Shown: positions 44,665-52,154 of the stretch, piece after piece
How positions within the stretch are numbered: position 1 is the stretch's first letter
Layout of the letters: the number at the start of each line of letters is the position of its first letter
Translations under genes and position numbers: made by a program
From: Stramentimicrobium sp964433555
Lineage (GTDB): Bacteria; Atribacterota; Phoenicimicrobiia; Phoenicimicrobiales; Stramentimicrobiaceae
Length of the DNA: 64,000 bases
NCBI GenBank assembly: GCA_964433555.1
Contig: CAYSRG010000011.1
Span: forward strand, 1 to 64,000
Direction: 5' to 3'
Notes under the pieces: model-generated
Told to the model about the DNA's origin: nothing
Databases searched by the model: none
What the model saw: the letters and a program-made list of their open reading frames with translations, nothing else

Positions 44665-45291
44665 GTGAATTCATTTGAATTACTGCGTGGGGAATGGAAG
44701 ATTTTTGTTATGCTTTCATCGTTGTTCATATTCTCGTATATTGGGGGACAAGTATTGTTTGTTGTTAATAATGATTTTGCATTAAAAATTGTAGATAAAC
44801 TTGATTCACCAAGAGAAAAGATTGTCAAAATCATATGTAGATACTTATTTATGCCATATGGCGTTATACGGGCAACATTTATTATTTTTTTTGTAAATTT
44901 ATTTGGTGGTGCATTGATTTGGTCTTCAATCGGAGGAATTTTTATTATAATTCCATTTATTCACAACATAATGACAGGTTCATTAACTGGGTTGGTTCTA
45001 AAAAAGTATCCAGAGAGAATGAATTGGTTAACCCTATTTAATGTGTTTTTTGAGATTGGTGCTTTTATATGCGCCGCGGTTGGTGGTATACAAATTGGAA
45101 TGAGCATTCTGGGAACTGGGAATATCTACTTATCCATAACTAACTGGAGTAAAATTTTTCTGACAGTAGTTGTTCCTCTTCAATTTATCGGAGCAGTATT
45201 TGAGGGATTTCTTTTTAAAAGATTATTTATTGATAAAAATATTTCTTTGCCATATGGACTTAGGATAGAAGATTTATCAATCAAAAAATAA
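44665..45291 (+). CDS. SpoIIM/DUF95-like membrane protein (cassette J)
   Basis: 208 residues with about five helices. FVNLFGGALIWSSIGGIFIIIPFIHNIMTGSLTGLVL followed by FNVFFEIGAFICAAVGGIQIG is the pattern of the SpoIIM/DUF95 group. No sporulation genes are seen here, and members occur in many non-sporulating bacteria, so a sporulation role is not implied. The start is GTG 44665, with AGAGAGGATG upstream. About 240 bp between the cassette start and this gene hold no recognisable gene. Confidence 0.6.
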   Translation: MNSFELLRGEWKIFVMLSSLFIFSYIGGQVLFVVNNDFALKIVDKLDSPREKIVKIICRYLFMPYGVIRATFIIFFVNLFGGALIWSSIGGIFIIIPFIHNIMTGSLTGLVLKKYPERMNWLTLFNVFFEIGAFICAAVGGIQIGMSILGTGNIYLSITNWSKIFLTVVVPLQFIGAVFEGFLFKRLFIDKNISLPYGLRIEDLSIKK

Positions 45292-45319
45292 TAAAGAATG
45301 CAGAAAAGTAGGGAACTAC

Positions 45320-45407
45320 ACTTAACAGCGAGTACCCGGCTACACTTCGCTTCGCCTAAATTGGCTCCTGGTGGTCACCAACTTCGGGTACTCGCGAAAC
45401 GTTATGG
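45320..45407. repeat. attC site J
   Basis: R'' ACTTAAC (45320-45326), R' GTTATGG (45401-45407). Arms GCGAGTACCCG / CGGGTACTCGC. Length 88. The outer repeat begins with 10 matches, then the position-11 mismatch. Confidence 0.86.
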
Positions 45408-45709
45408 AAAAAGAATTTACCGCCAAAATGAGTGAAATTATGAAAAATACAAAGGATAAAAACGATCTGCAAACTATCCCCGGAGTAGGCAAAAGCATTG
45501 CCAAGGACTTACGAAATATTGGAATTTGCTCAGTTGAGGATTTAAAAGGTAAAAATCCGGAAAAGCTTTATGAAATGTCTAATCATTTTGAAGGCAAAAT
45601 CCAAGACCGGTGCTTGCTCTATATTTATCGCGAAGCAGTTTATTTTGCCGAAAATCCCAATCCTGATCCGGAAAAATTGAAATGGTGGAATTGGAAAGAT
45701 AGGGGCTGA
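45404..45709 (+). CDS. Cdd1-like helix-hairpin-helix protein (cassette K)
   Basis: 101 residues. The central part (LQTIPGVGKSIAKDLRNIGICSVEDLKGKNPEKLYEM) is a helix-hairpin-helix, and the tail (CLLYIYREAVYFAENPNPDPEKLKWWNWKD) matches the Cdd1/pathogenicity-locus family. The ATG lies inside the R' box of the attC (GTTATGG), so the start codon is only two bases past the crossover point and no ribosome site belongs to the cassette. GCGAAAC from the preceding attC arm is the only upstream context. The biochemical role is unknown; DNA contact is suggested by the fold. Confidence 0.82.
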   Translation: MEKEFTAKMSEIMKNTKDKNDLQTIPGVGKSIAKDLRNIGICSVEDLKGKNPEKLYEMSNHFEGKIQDRCLLYIYREAVYFAENPNPDPEKLKWWNWKDRG

Positions 45710-45780
45710 TTTTTATTTTCAAAAGCCGATACAATAAATTGGATAAAGAAAAGTAAGTGAAAATCAAAGGAGAAATAACT

Positions 45781-45956
45781 ATGGATGAAAAAGTAAAACA
45801 ATACATAGAAAAACAAAAATCTCCGCAAAAAGAAGTTATTCTAGCGTTGAGAAAAATATTTTTAAAACGATAAAAAACCGCGAGAAAAAATTCGGTTGGG
45901 GTGTAATCGTCTTAGCAGGTGGCAAATTTTATATTGCAGCCATGAAAGAAAGTTGA
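45781..45956 (+). pseudogene. Truncated DUF1801 remnant
   Basis: ATG 45781 begins MDEKVKQYIEKQKSPQKEVILALRKIF, the usual start of DUF1801 proteins, but stops after 30 codons. In another frame the C-terminal piece KKFGWGVIVLAGGKFYIAAMKES follows at once, so the middle is deleted and the frame lost. It has a good AAAGGAG site. An intact DUF1801 gene exists at 48551. Confidence 0.65.
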
Positions 45957-46020
45957 GACCAAGACCCTATTTATAGTTAATCAGAAAGGAATAGTAAATG
46001 AAACTGCAAAAAAATGAAAA

Positions 46021-46374
46021 ATGAACATTGAAGATTTATATTGTAAAGGATGCAAGACAGGTGCTAACTCGGTATTTTGTAGAGATTTTCAAATGAAATT
46101 TTGTGTAGAAAATAAAGGACTAGATTATTGTTTTTAATGTGGAGACTATCCCTGCGTTAATTTGATAAATTTTAAGGACGATGAAAATCCACATCATTCA
46201 ATAGTGCTACATAACCTCAATAATACAAAAAATATAGGAATGAAAAGATGGTTTAATGATCAGAAAAAAAATGGAGTTTTCCGGAATGTGGAGAAGAATA
46301 TTCCTGGTATGATGACAAGTGTCCAAATTGTAATAGATATGTTAGAAGTTGTATCGATGAGGAAAAAGAAATAA
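46021..46374 (+). pseudogene. Broken DUF3795 gene
   Basis: Reads NIEDLYCKGCKTGANSVFCRDF, then GLDYCF, an in-frame TAA where the family has Cys-x-x-Cys, then CGDYPCVNLINF; a frameshift after the KRWFNDQKK segment moves the zinc-ribbon part (FPECGEEYS, DKCPNCNRY) to another frame. The family order is still clear, so this is a decaying copy. It has both a nonsense codon and a frameshift. Confidence 0.75.
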
Positions 46375-46412
46375 AATAAAAGTTAGAAGTGAATGAATTG
46401 AGTCATTACAAG

Positions 46413-46619
46413 ATGAACAAATTAAATGAACTAAAATTTTCATATAGAACAACCAGAGATGGGAAAGTTTTCATTTACTGGCATGATAAACAGGTAAAGA
46501 CTTTAATAGGTAAACAAGCAAGTAAACTTTTATCAAAAATAAGTAGGGTAGATGATAAAGAAAAACAATTATTACTGGCAAAAGTAACAGGAAATTTCAA
46601 AAGAGGAAATGAAAAATAA
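46413..46619 (+). CDS. Small conserved-looking hypothetical protein
   Basis: 68 residues from ATG 46413 (an upstream GTG 46389 is also possible). KFSYRTTRDGKVFIYWHDKQVKTLIGKQASKLLSKI and KEKQLLLAKVTGNFKRGNEK look like a small family of bacterial proteins of unknown function. The frame is intact between two decayed genes. No good ribosome site is visible for ATG 46413; GTG 46389 follows AGTTAGAA. Confidence 0.55.
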   Translation: MNKLNELKFSYRTTRDGKVFIYWHDKQVKTLIGKQASKLLSKISRVDDKEKQLLLAKVTGNFKRGNEK

Positions 46620-46648
46620 GTCTATAAGGTATAGACGGCTGCATGATC

Positions 46649-46740
46649 GCATAACACAGTATTGCCAGTTTTGTTCCTACGTTACTCCACCAAATCCAGT
46701 AGGCTAAGATAGGAGTTACCTAAGTCTGCTGAGCTTCGGG
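46649..46740. repeat. Degenerate attC remnant at the end of the array
   Basis: R''-like GCATAAC (46649-46655). The inner part CCAAATCCAGTAGGCTAAGATAGGAG is clearly related to the loop of site G (CTAAGATA, CTAAGTCTG), but the right arm and R' box are missing. Confidence 0.65.
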
Positions 46741-46769
46741 AAGACATATATTTTTGTGGGGAACCCAAA

Positions 46770-47762
46770 ATGAAAGTAGTTGTATGCGTCAGATACGGAC
46801 TGGATAATCTCAGTATAAAGGAAATACCGGAACCTGTACCCGGTGATAAGGAAGTACTTGTGCAGATTCACGCATCCTGTGTGAACACAAATAATCTGGT
46901 GGGAATCACGGGTAAACCTTTTTTAACCCGCCTGTTCGGCCCGGGACTAATAAAACCGAAATGCATGATTCCGGGAAGAGATTTTGCTGGAATTGTCAAA
47001 GGAATAGGTAGAGACGTCAAGCAATTCAGATCCGGTGACGAAGTATTTGGACACAGTATTAATGATGGTGCATATGCGGAGTTCATTTCCGTTCCTGAAA
47101 ACGTATTAGCCCTGAAACCAGTCAATATCTCTTTTGAAGAAGCAGCCGCTACGCCTGAATCCGCGTTGGTTGCGCTGAACGCTCTTCGTAATACCGGGCA
47201 TATTAAATCCGGGATGAATGTACTGATTTATGGGGCGTCGGGAGGTATAGGTACATTTTCAGTGCAAATCGCTAAATCATTTGGAGCTGAAGTCACAGGC
47301 GTATGTGGTACAGGCAATATTGAAATGGTTCGCTCAATCGGAGCTGATCATGTCATTGATTACACCAGGGAAGATTTTGTAAAAAACAGACAAACATATG
47401 ATCTGATACATGCTGCGGTGGGTTACCGCTCGGTCTTCGATTATAAAAGAGCCCTCAGCCCAAAGGGAATATACGTGGCAACAGGCGGCTCAGCAAAGGC
47501 AGGATTTATGCCCATGGCGCAGATATTTCAGGTTATGCTTATCGGATCACTGGTTTCAGAAAAAGACGGTAGGCAGCTTTGTTTCGCCCATCTTGACCAT
47601 ATTGAGCAAAATGATCTGGTTTTTATCAAAGAGCTTATTGAAGCCGGAAAAGTGAAACCTGTCATAGATAGATGTTACCCGTTAAGTAAAGTTGCCGAAG
47701 CTGTAAATTATTATGGGAAGGGACACTCCCGTGGCAAAATAGCAATTACCGTGAGTCATTGA
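46770..47762 (+). CDS. Zinc-independent MDR-family NAD(P)-dependent dehydrogenase
   Basis: 330-residue medium-chain dehydrogenase/quinone-oxidoreductase type. N-terminal GroES-like domain (PGRDFAGIVKGIGRDVKQFRSGDEVFGH), then the nucleotide-binding fold with YGASGGIGTFSVQIAKSFGAEVTGV and a C-terminal PVIDRCYPLSKVAEAVNYY. The structural zinc Cys cluster and the GHE catalytic motif are absent, as in quinone reductases. Codon use looks less AT-rich than its neighbours, which suggests separate origin. It begins 30 bp after the degenerate attC, so it may have been a cassette gene. Confidence 0.9.
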   Translation: MKVVVCVRYGLDNLSIKEIPEPVPGDKEVLVQIHASCVNTNNLVGITGKPFLTRLFGPGLIKPKCMIPGRDFAGIVKGIGRDVKQFRSGDEVFGHSINDGAYAEFISVPENVLALKPVNISFEEAAATPESALVALNALRNTGHIKSGMNVLIYGASGGIGTFSVQIAKSFGAEVTGVCGTGNIEMVRSIGADHVIDYTREDFVKNRQTYDLIHAAVGYRSVFDYKRALSPKGIYVATGGSAKAGFMPMAQIFQVMLIGSLVSEKDGRQLCFAHLDHIEQNDLVFIKELIEAGKVKPVIDRCYPLSKVAEAVNYYGKGHSRGKIAITVSH

Positions 47763-47884
47763 CCCCAAGACATTTTTATTCCGATTATCTTTAAAATATT
47801 TTAATTAAATTGTACAAAGTGATATATTATACATAATTATTAAATGATTTTATTCGTTTTTCAAGATAAGGAGAAAATATATTT

Positions 47885-48404
47885 ATGAGAAATAAGCAAG
47901 CACTATTGGTTATTGATATGCAAAAAGAAGGCTTGTTAAATAGAGAAGTATTTAGAAAGCAAGAGTTAATTAATAATGTAAATAGCCTAATAGATTTTTT
48001 TTCGCAGAAAGAATAAGCCCATATTTTTTATCAGGCATACTAATCAGTCTTTTTTGAAAGAAAACACTGAAGGTTGGCAAATTTGTGAAGAGCTGAATTT
48101 ATCAGAAGCAGACATAATTATAAACAAGAAAAATGTCAATATCTTTCGAGAACCACATTTTTTAGCTTCGCTTAAGGAGTTTAACATAATAGAGGTAGTT
48201 ATCACCGGATTAGTTTCCAATGGATGTATTAAAACGGCCGGGCTTGGTGCACTAGAGATGGGATTCTCAGTAGTATTAATTAGCGATGGACATAGCACCT
48301 TCCATAAGAATGCGGAAAAGATTATTTCAGATTGGAATTTACACCTGGGAAAGCAGGGAGCCAGGGTAGTTCCCACTGTCTCCTGGTTAAAAATGCAATT
48401 ATAG
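47885..48404 (+). pseudogene. Frameshifted isochorismatase-family hydrolase
   Basis: ATG 47885 gives MRNKQALLVIDMQKEGLLNRE, the catalytic-Asp start of the family, until a stop near 48014-48016. The next frame carries IFFIRHTNQSFLKENTEGW, the Lys segment IIINKKNVNIF and the nucleophile Cys in GLVSNGCIKTAG. The catalytic triad Asp-Lys-Cys is therefore complete but split by one frameshift near 48010. Either a recent pseudogene or a sequence error. Confidence 0.75.
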
Positions 48405-48550
48405 ATTCCTATAATGTGTAAAAAATAAGGATTAAGATAAAATATTGTAACTGGAGCTGGAAAGCCTATTTGCGTTGGAAAAAATACTAAACTATTTTCC
48501 CTACCGGGTAATATAAGTTTCATGATAATCAGGAAATAGGAGAGGAGCCT

Positions 48551-48934
48551 ATGAAAAATGTTCAGGACTCACCTAAGGATATTGATGAATATATTGCCAG
48601 CTTTCCGCCTAAAGTACAAGAAATTCTAAAGCAGATAAGAACTACAATTAAAGCAGCTGCACCCGGTGCACAGGAAACAATCAAATATCGAATGCCCACA
48701 TTTGTTTTAAGTGAGAATCTGGTTCACTTTGCAGCCTATAAGAGCCATATTGGATTTTACCCCATACCTTCTGGAATTGATAAATTCAAGGACGAACTGT
48801 TTTCATATAAACATGCGAAAGGTTCAGTGCAATTCCCCATCGATAAGCCAATACCTTTAAGTCTGATCAGAAAAATAGTGGAATTTCGGGTAAAAGAAGT
48901 CAAGGTGAAAAAATTAGCCCAGAAGAAGGAATAG
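48551..48934 (+). CDS. DUF1801 protein (YdhG-like)
   Basis: 127 residues with the DUF1801 pattern DIDEYIASFPPKVQEILKQIRTTIKAAAPGAQETIKYRMPTF, HFAAYKSHIGFYPIPSGI and FPIDKPIPLSLIRKIVEFRVKE. The family folds like frataxin and includes Bacillus YdhG; its role is uncertain. AGGAGAGGAG precedes ATG 48551. It stands between accessory genes. An earlier truncated copy lies at 45781. Confidence 0.88.
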   Translation: MKNVQDSPKDIDEYIASFPPKVQEILKQIRTTIKAAAPGAQETIKYRMPTFVLSENLVHFAAYKSHIGFYPIPSGIDKFKDELFSYKHAKGSVQFPIDKPIPLSLIRKIVEFRVKEVKVKKLAQKKE

Positions 48935-49150
48935 TTGAAGAAATAAGGGTCTATAATAGAACAGAAAAATAATACTTTAGATAAATTGGGAATAGTGCAA
49001 TCTGATCAACCATGATAAACAAAGCACATTCTTTCTGCCAGCACAAAAAAATGCAGTTATATTGAGAGCTGATACCCAGGCTCGGTAATTAAATAATTCC
49101 GTTAATAGTTAGTAGTCATTTATAACAAATAATTGACCGGGAGGATGAAA

Positions 49151-49930
49151 ATGAGAGTAGCCATCTATCAAATAGATGCATTTACCAATGAGCAATTTAA
49201 GGGAAATCCTGCAGCGGTATGTCCTCTGAAAGAATGGATAAATGATAATTTAATGCAAAACATTGCTGCAGAGAATAATCTTTCCGAAACTGCTTTCTTT
49301 GTAAAAAGGGATGATAAATATGAATTACGTTGGTTCACTCCCAAAGGGGAAGTAGACTTATGCGGACACGCTACCTTAGCTAGCACTTATGTTATCTTTA
49401 CCTATCTGGATAAAAAAATCACAAGGGCTATCTTTCAGACTAAAAGCGGAAGGTTAGAGGTAAGTAAGGAAGGGAGTAATCTGGCTATGATCTTTCCTTC
49501 CCGGGAAGGAAAAGCGTGTAATACCCCGGAAGTACTTATAAAGGGTCTGGGAAAGAGACCGAAAGAAGTGTACCTATCCAGGGATTATATGGCGATATTT
49601 AACACAGAAGAAGAAATCAGGAATTTAACATTGGATATGGAGGCATTAAAGCAACTGGACGGATTGGGAACAATTGTAACAGCCAGGGGAGAAGGGGTGG
49701 ATTTTGTCTCCCGGTTTTTTGCCCCGAAGCTGGGAGTGGATGAAGATCCGGTAACTGGTTCCAGCCATTGTACCTTAATACCTTATTGGAAGAGAGTGCT
49801 GAGGAAAAATGAATTCGTAGCATTGCAGTTATCTGAGAGAGGTGGAAAACTTTTCTGTACTGATTTGGGTGAAAAAGTCAAAATCTCCGGAGAAGCAGTA
49901 ACTTATTTAGTAGGATATATCAACATTTAA
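49151..49930 (+). CDS. PhzF-family isomerase-like protein
   Basis: 259 residues with the duplicated diaminopimelate-epimerase-like fold: YQIDAFTNEQFKGNPAAVCPL, ENNLSETAFF (catalytic Glu region), RWFTPKGEVDLCGHATLASTYV and VDFVSRFFAPKLGVDEDPVTGSSHCTL. The protein is likely an isomerase of a small metabolite; the substrate is unknown. ATG 49151 is chosen because GGGAGG at 49139-49144 has the right spacing. It is followed closely by an E2-like acyltransferase. Confidence 0.92.
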   Translation: MRVAIYQIDAFTNEQFKGNPAAVCPLKEWINDNLMQNIAAENNLSETAFFVKRDDKYELRWFTPKGEVDLCGHATLASTYVIFTYLDKKITRAIFQTKSGRLEVSKEGSNLAMIFPSREGKACNTPEVLIKGLGKRPKEVYLSRDYMAIFNTEEEIRNLTLDMEALKQLDGLGTIVTARGEGVDFVSRFFAPKLGVDEDPVTGSSHCTLIPYWKRVLRKNEFVALQLSERGGKLFCTDLGEKVKISGEAVTYLVGYINI

Positions 49931-49954
49931 TCTTTTCTTGAAAGGATGAATAGA

Positions 49955-50764
49955 GTGAAAAATATTGGTGAATACTACGTAAAAACATTTCCAACCAGTC
50001 GATTATCCACCATTGATATTGGATTTATTAGTCATATGAAACACTATGTCAGGGCATTAGTAGAACTGGATGTTACGGTAGCGCGCAAACTGATTTATGA
50101 AAAAAGAAGGCAGAATCAGAATATATTGTTCCATGCCTGGCTGGTTAAGTGCATCAGCACGGCAGTCGAGGAGTGCAAAGAACTCCATGGCATTAGAAGC
50201 GGAAAACGAAAAATCGTTTTATTTGATGATGTTGATATTTCCATCATGATAGAAAGGGAAGTTAAAGGAGAAAAGGTTCCCTTGCCCTATATGATTCGAA
50301 AGGCAAACGAAAAGAGTATTACACAAATCAGCAGTGAGATGAAAGGAGGAAAGGGTCAGCCTATTCAGAACGAAGGGGATTATGTTCTGGGGAAGGAAAA
50401 GAATGCATTCTTAATGAAAACATATTATGCTCTGCCCGGTTTTCTCAGGAGAATGGTATGGAAATTGATTATTCGAAGCCCTTTTTTAACCAAACAGAAT
50501 ATGGGGACGGTGATGGTAACCTGTGTAGGTATGATGGGCAAAATCAATGGTTGGGTTATCCCGTCAAGCATTCACCCGCTGTCTTTTGCCGTTGGCTCGA
50601 TTATAAAGAAGCCCGGGGTTAAAAATAACAGGGTAGAGATCAGAGAATATCTCTATATTACAGTGCTGGTCGATCACGATATCATTGACGGTGCACCTGC
50701 AGTTAGAGCCCTGTCTAAACTTACCAGACTGGTGGAAAGGGGATTTGGTCTGGAGGGAAATTGA
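49955..50764 (+). CDS. Stand-alone 2-oxoacid dehydrogenase acyltransferase-like protein
   Basis: About 269 residues of a chloramphenicol-acetyltransferase-like fold as in the catalytic domain of E2 enzymes. The C-terminal HDIIDGAPAVRAL corresponds to the catalytic HxxxDG motif, and VMVTCVGMMGKINGWVIPSSIHPLSFAVGSI to the preceding strands. No lipoyl or subunit-binding domain is present, so it cannot work as a normal E2. GTG 49955 has a well-spaced AAAGGA; ATG 49946 is too close to it. The pairing with PhzF (24 bp) may be functional but is unproven. Confidence 0.8.
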   Translation: MKNIGEYYVKTFPTSRLSTIDIGFISHMKHYVRALVELDVTVARKLIYEKRRQNQNILFHAWLVKCISTAVEECKELHGIRSGKRKIVLFDDVDISIMIEREVKGEKVPLPYMIRKANEKSITQISSEMKGGKGQPIQNEGDYVLGKEKNAFLMKTYYALPGFLRRMVWKLIIRSPFLTKQNMGTVMVTCVGMMGKINGWVIPSSIHPLSFAVGSIIKKPGVKNNRVEIREYLYITVLVDHDIIDGAPAVRALSKLTRLVERGFGLEGN

Positions 50765-50906
50765 AGATTGAAGGAGATGGTCTTGAAATATAAAAAAGTG
50801 ATATTTCAAAGCCTGACTAAAGAAGTTTTGTTGTTTATAATTGTTCTATTGATTGATATATTATAGTATTATAAAAAATAAATTTTAAGCAGAAGGATAT
50901 CTAAAA

Positions 50907-51287
50907 ATGGTTAAATGTATAAATACAGATAAAAGGTATAAATGTATTATAGAAAGTTCAAATAATAAACTTTTTTCGGATACCACCAGGGATAAAGGTG
51001 GCTCTGAAGAAGGAATCAGACCTCATGAATTGTTGGAAGCAGCCTTAGCTTCCTGTTTAAATATCACTATTAGAATGACTTTAGATAACTTAAAAATAAA
51101 GGCAGATAATATCCTGGTTAAAGTTAATTTGGTAAGAAAAGTTGAAGGCAAAACAATCTTTAATTATGAATATAACATTGATGCAGAGTTAAATAATTAT
51201 CAAAAGGGAAAAATAGAGGAATCTGTTACCAATTGCCCAGTAAAACAGACCTTACTAAAAGAGATTAGTTTTAACAAAACTAATTAA
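50907..51287 (+). CDS. OsmC-family protein
   Basis: 126 residues. The OsmC/Ohr motifs are present: a glycine-rich GGSEEGIRPHELLEAALASCLNITIRM containing the first peroxidatic Cys, and TNCPVKQTLLKEI with the second. These reduce organic hydroperoxides or related species in the cytoplasm. Start ATG 50907, preceded by AGAAGGATATC. About 140 bp before it hold nothing recognisable. Confidence 0.9.
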   Translation: MVKCINTDKRYKCIIESSNNKLFSDTTRDKGGSEEGIRPHELLEAALASCLNITIRMTLDNLKIKADNILVKVNLVRKVEGKTIFNYEYNIDAELNNYQKGKIEESVTNCPVKQTLLKEISFNKTN

Positions 51288-51363
51288 TATGTTTTAATAT
51301 AAGACCATCTATTAGTTTTTAATGAAAATTTGGTGATTAGGAGAGCTAAATAGGAGGCCAAGT

Positions 51364-51893
51364 ATGCGTATTGATTGTATTATTGGAATGAGCTTAGATG
51401 CCCGAGTTGATTGGATAAAAAACCCTCAAGAATTACAGGAAATTTACTACGGTATCGTTATACAATCACAATATGATGGTATCATTTGTGGCAGCAAAAC
51501 CATATTGGATGCAACTTATGATAAAAAGAATACTGAAAAATATTCCCATCAATAATTAATTGTCATTGATAGTAAAGGTAAAATAAAAAATTGGCCAATT
51601 ATTAAAAAGCAAGCCTGGTGGAACGATAAGCCTGTTGTTTTTTACTCAAAGGAAACTAAACCTGATTATCTTAATAAACTGGAAGAGGAGAATGTTGATT
51701 ATATTGTAACAAGGGAACAAAGAGTGGAACTAAAAGAATCATTAAAAGAATCATTATTAATAATTGAAAAAAGTATGGAATTCAAACATTACGAATTGAC
51801 AGTGGTGGTAGTTTATTAGGGCATATGCTTCGAGAACAGCTGGTTGATAATATTGATGGTGTTATCTCTTTGAAATTAAGGATTGCAAAATAA
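51364..51893 (+). pseudogene. Broken RibD C-terminal/DHFR-like reductase
   Basis: ATG 51364 starts MRIDCIIGMSLDARVDW, then YDGIICGSKTIL, and meets TAA at 51553-51555. The same frame goes on with LIVIDSKGKIKNWP and KPVVFYSKET, and a frameshift near 51770 moves the end (TLRIDSGGSLLGHMLREQLVDNIDGVISLKLRIAK) to another frame. The order matches RibD C-terminal-type reductases with the RIDSGG-LxGxLL segment. One nonsense codon and one frameshift make it a pseudogene. Confidence 0.75.
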
Positions 51894-52014
51894 TCAAAAA
51901 ACAGTATGTTGTTATCGGATATGAAGTACAAAAATGATTAGTATTATTATTTTTTATTTTAAGACCAATAAGAATAAAGAATTTTTAAAGCTTAAACAAT
52001 TTTACCAGCAAAGT

Positions 52015-52120
52015 ACACCCAACAGCATTTATCCAGCTGTGTTGACCAGCGCCTTCACCAAAATTTCCTCTAATCGAAAGCTCTCTTCAGTAACTTCGGT
52101 AAATGAAAAATGTTTGGTGT
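52015..52120. repeat. Isolated attC-like remnant outside the array
   Basis: ACACCCAAC (52015-52023) pairs with GTTTGGTGT (52112-52120) with one mismatch, and ATTTA near 52027 pairs with TAAAT near 52100. The centre has GCCTTCACCAAAATT and AACTTCGGTA, close to the loops of the array's attC sites. About 5.3 kb beyond the last site of the array. Confidence 0.55.
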
Positions 52121-52154
52121 AATTTGAAATGCTTCCATTAAGGAGAATAAGAGA

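Larger units (their letters stand above)
34458..46740. mobile_element. Integron-like element: recombinase, candidate attI, cassette array
   Basis: A minus-strand tyrosine recombinase is followed, 120 bp away and divergent, by a run of plus-strand gene cassettes separated by ten attC sites of 88-120 nt and one degenerate site. The junctions give cassettes A to J (35387-36050, 36051-36647, 36648-37484, 37485-38222, 38223-38777, 38778-39811, 39812-40493, 40494-43199, 43200-44424, 44425-45401) and a decayed K region to 46740. In each case the sequence just after the crossover G of a cassette is the reverse complement of the R'' box at that same cassette's end, as expected for circular cassettes inserted at GTT. 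No transposase is present. Confidence 0.85.

Noticed and set aside
35964..45407. The repeated GCGAGTACCCG-type arms as CRISPR-like repeats
   Set aside because: They come as inverted pairs around a loop, at irregular 0.5-2.7 kb spacing, and end in GTT/AAC boxes; they are attC arms.
35387..46740. Toxin-antitoxin cassettes, which are common in chromosomal integrons
   Set aside because: I checked each cassette gene and recognised none of the usual small toxin or antitoxin pairs.
48935..49150. A further attC remnant near GAGAGCTGATACCC (49060-49120)
   Set aside because: Only one half-arm resembles attC and no paired R box is found.
51934..52122. Open frame of 62 residues
   Set aside because: Most of it overlaps the attC-like remnant at 52015-52120, and the sequence is low complexity; no ribosome site.
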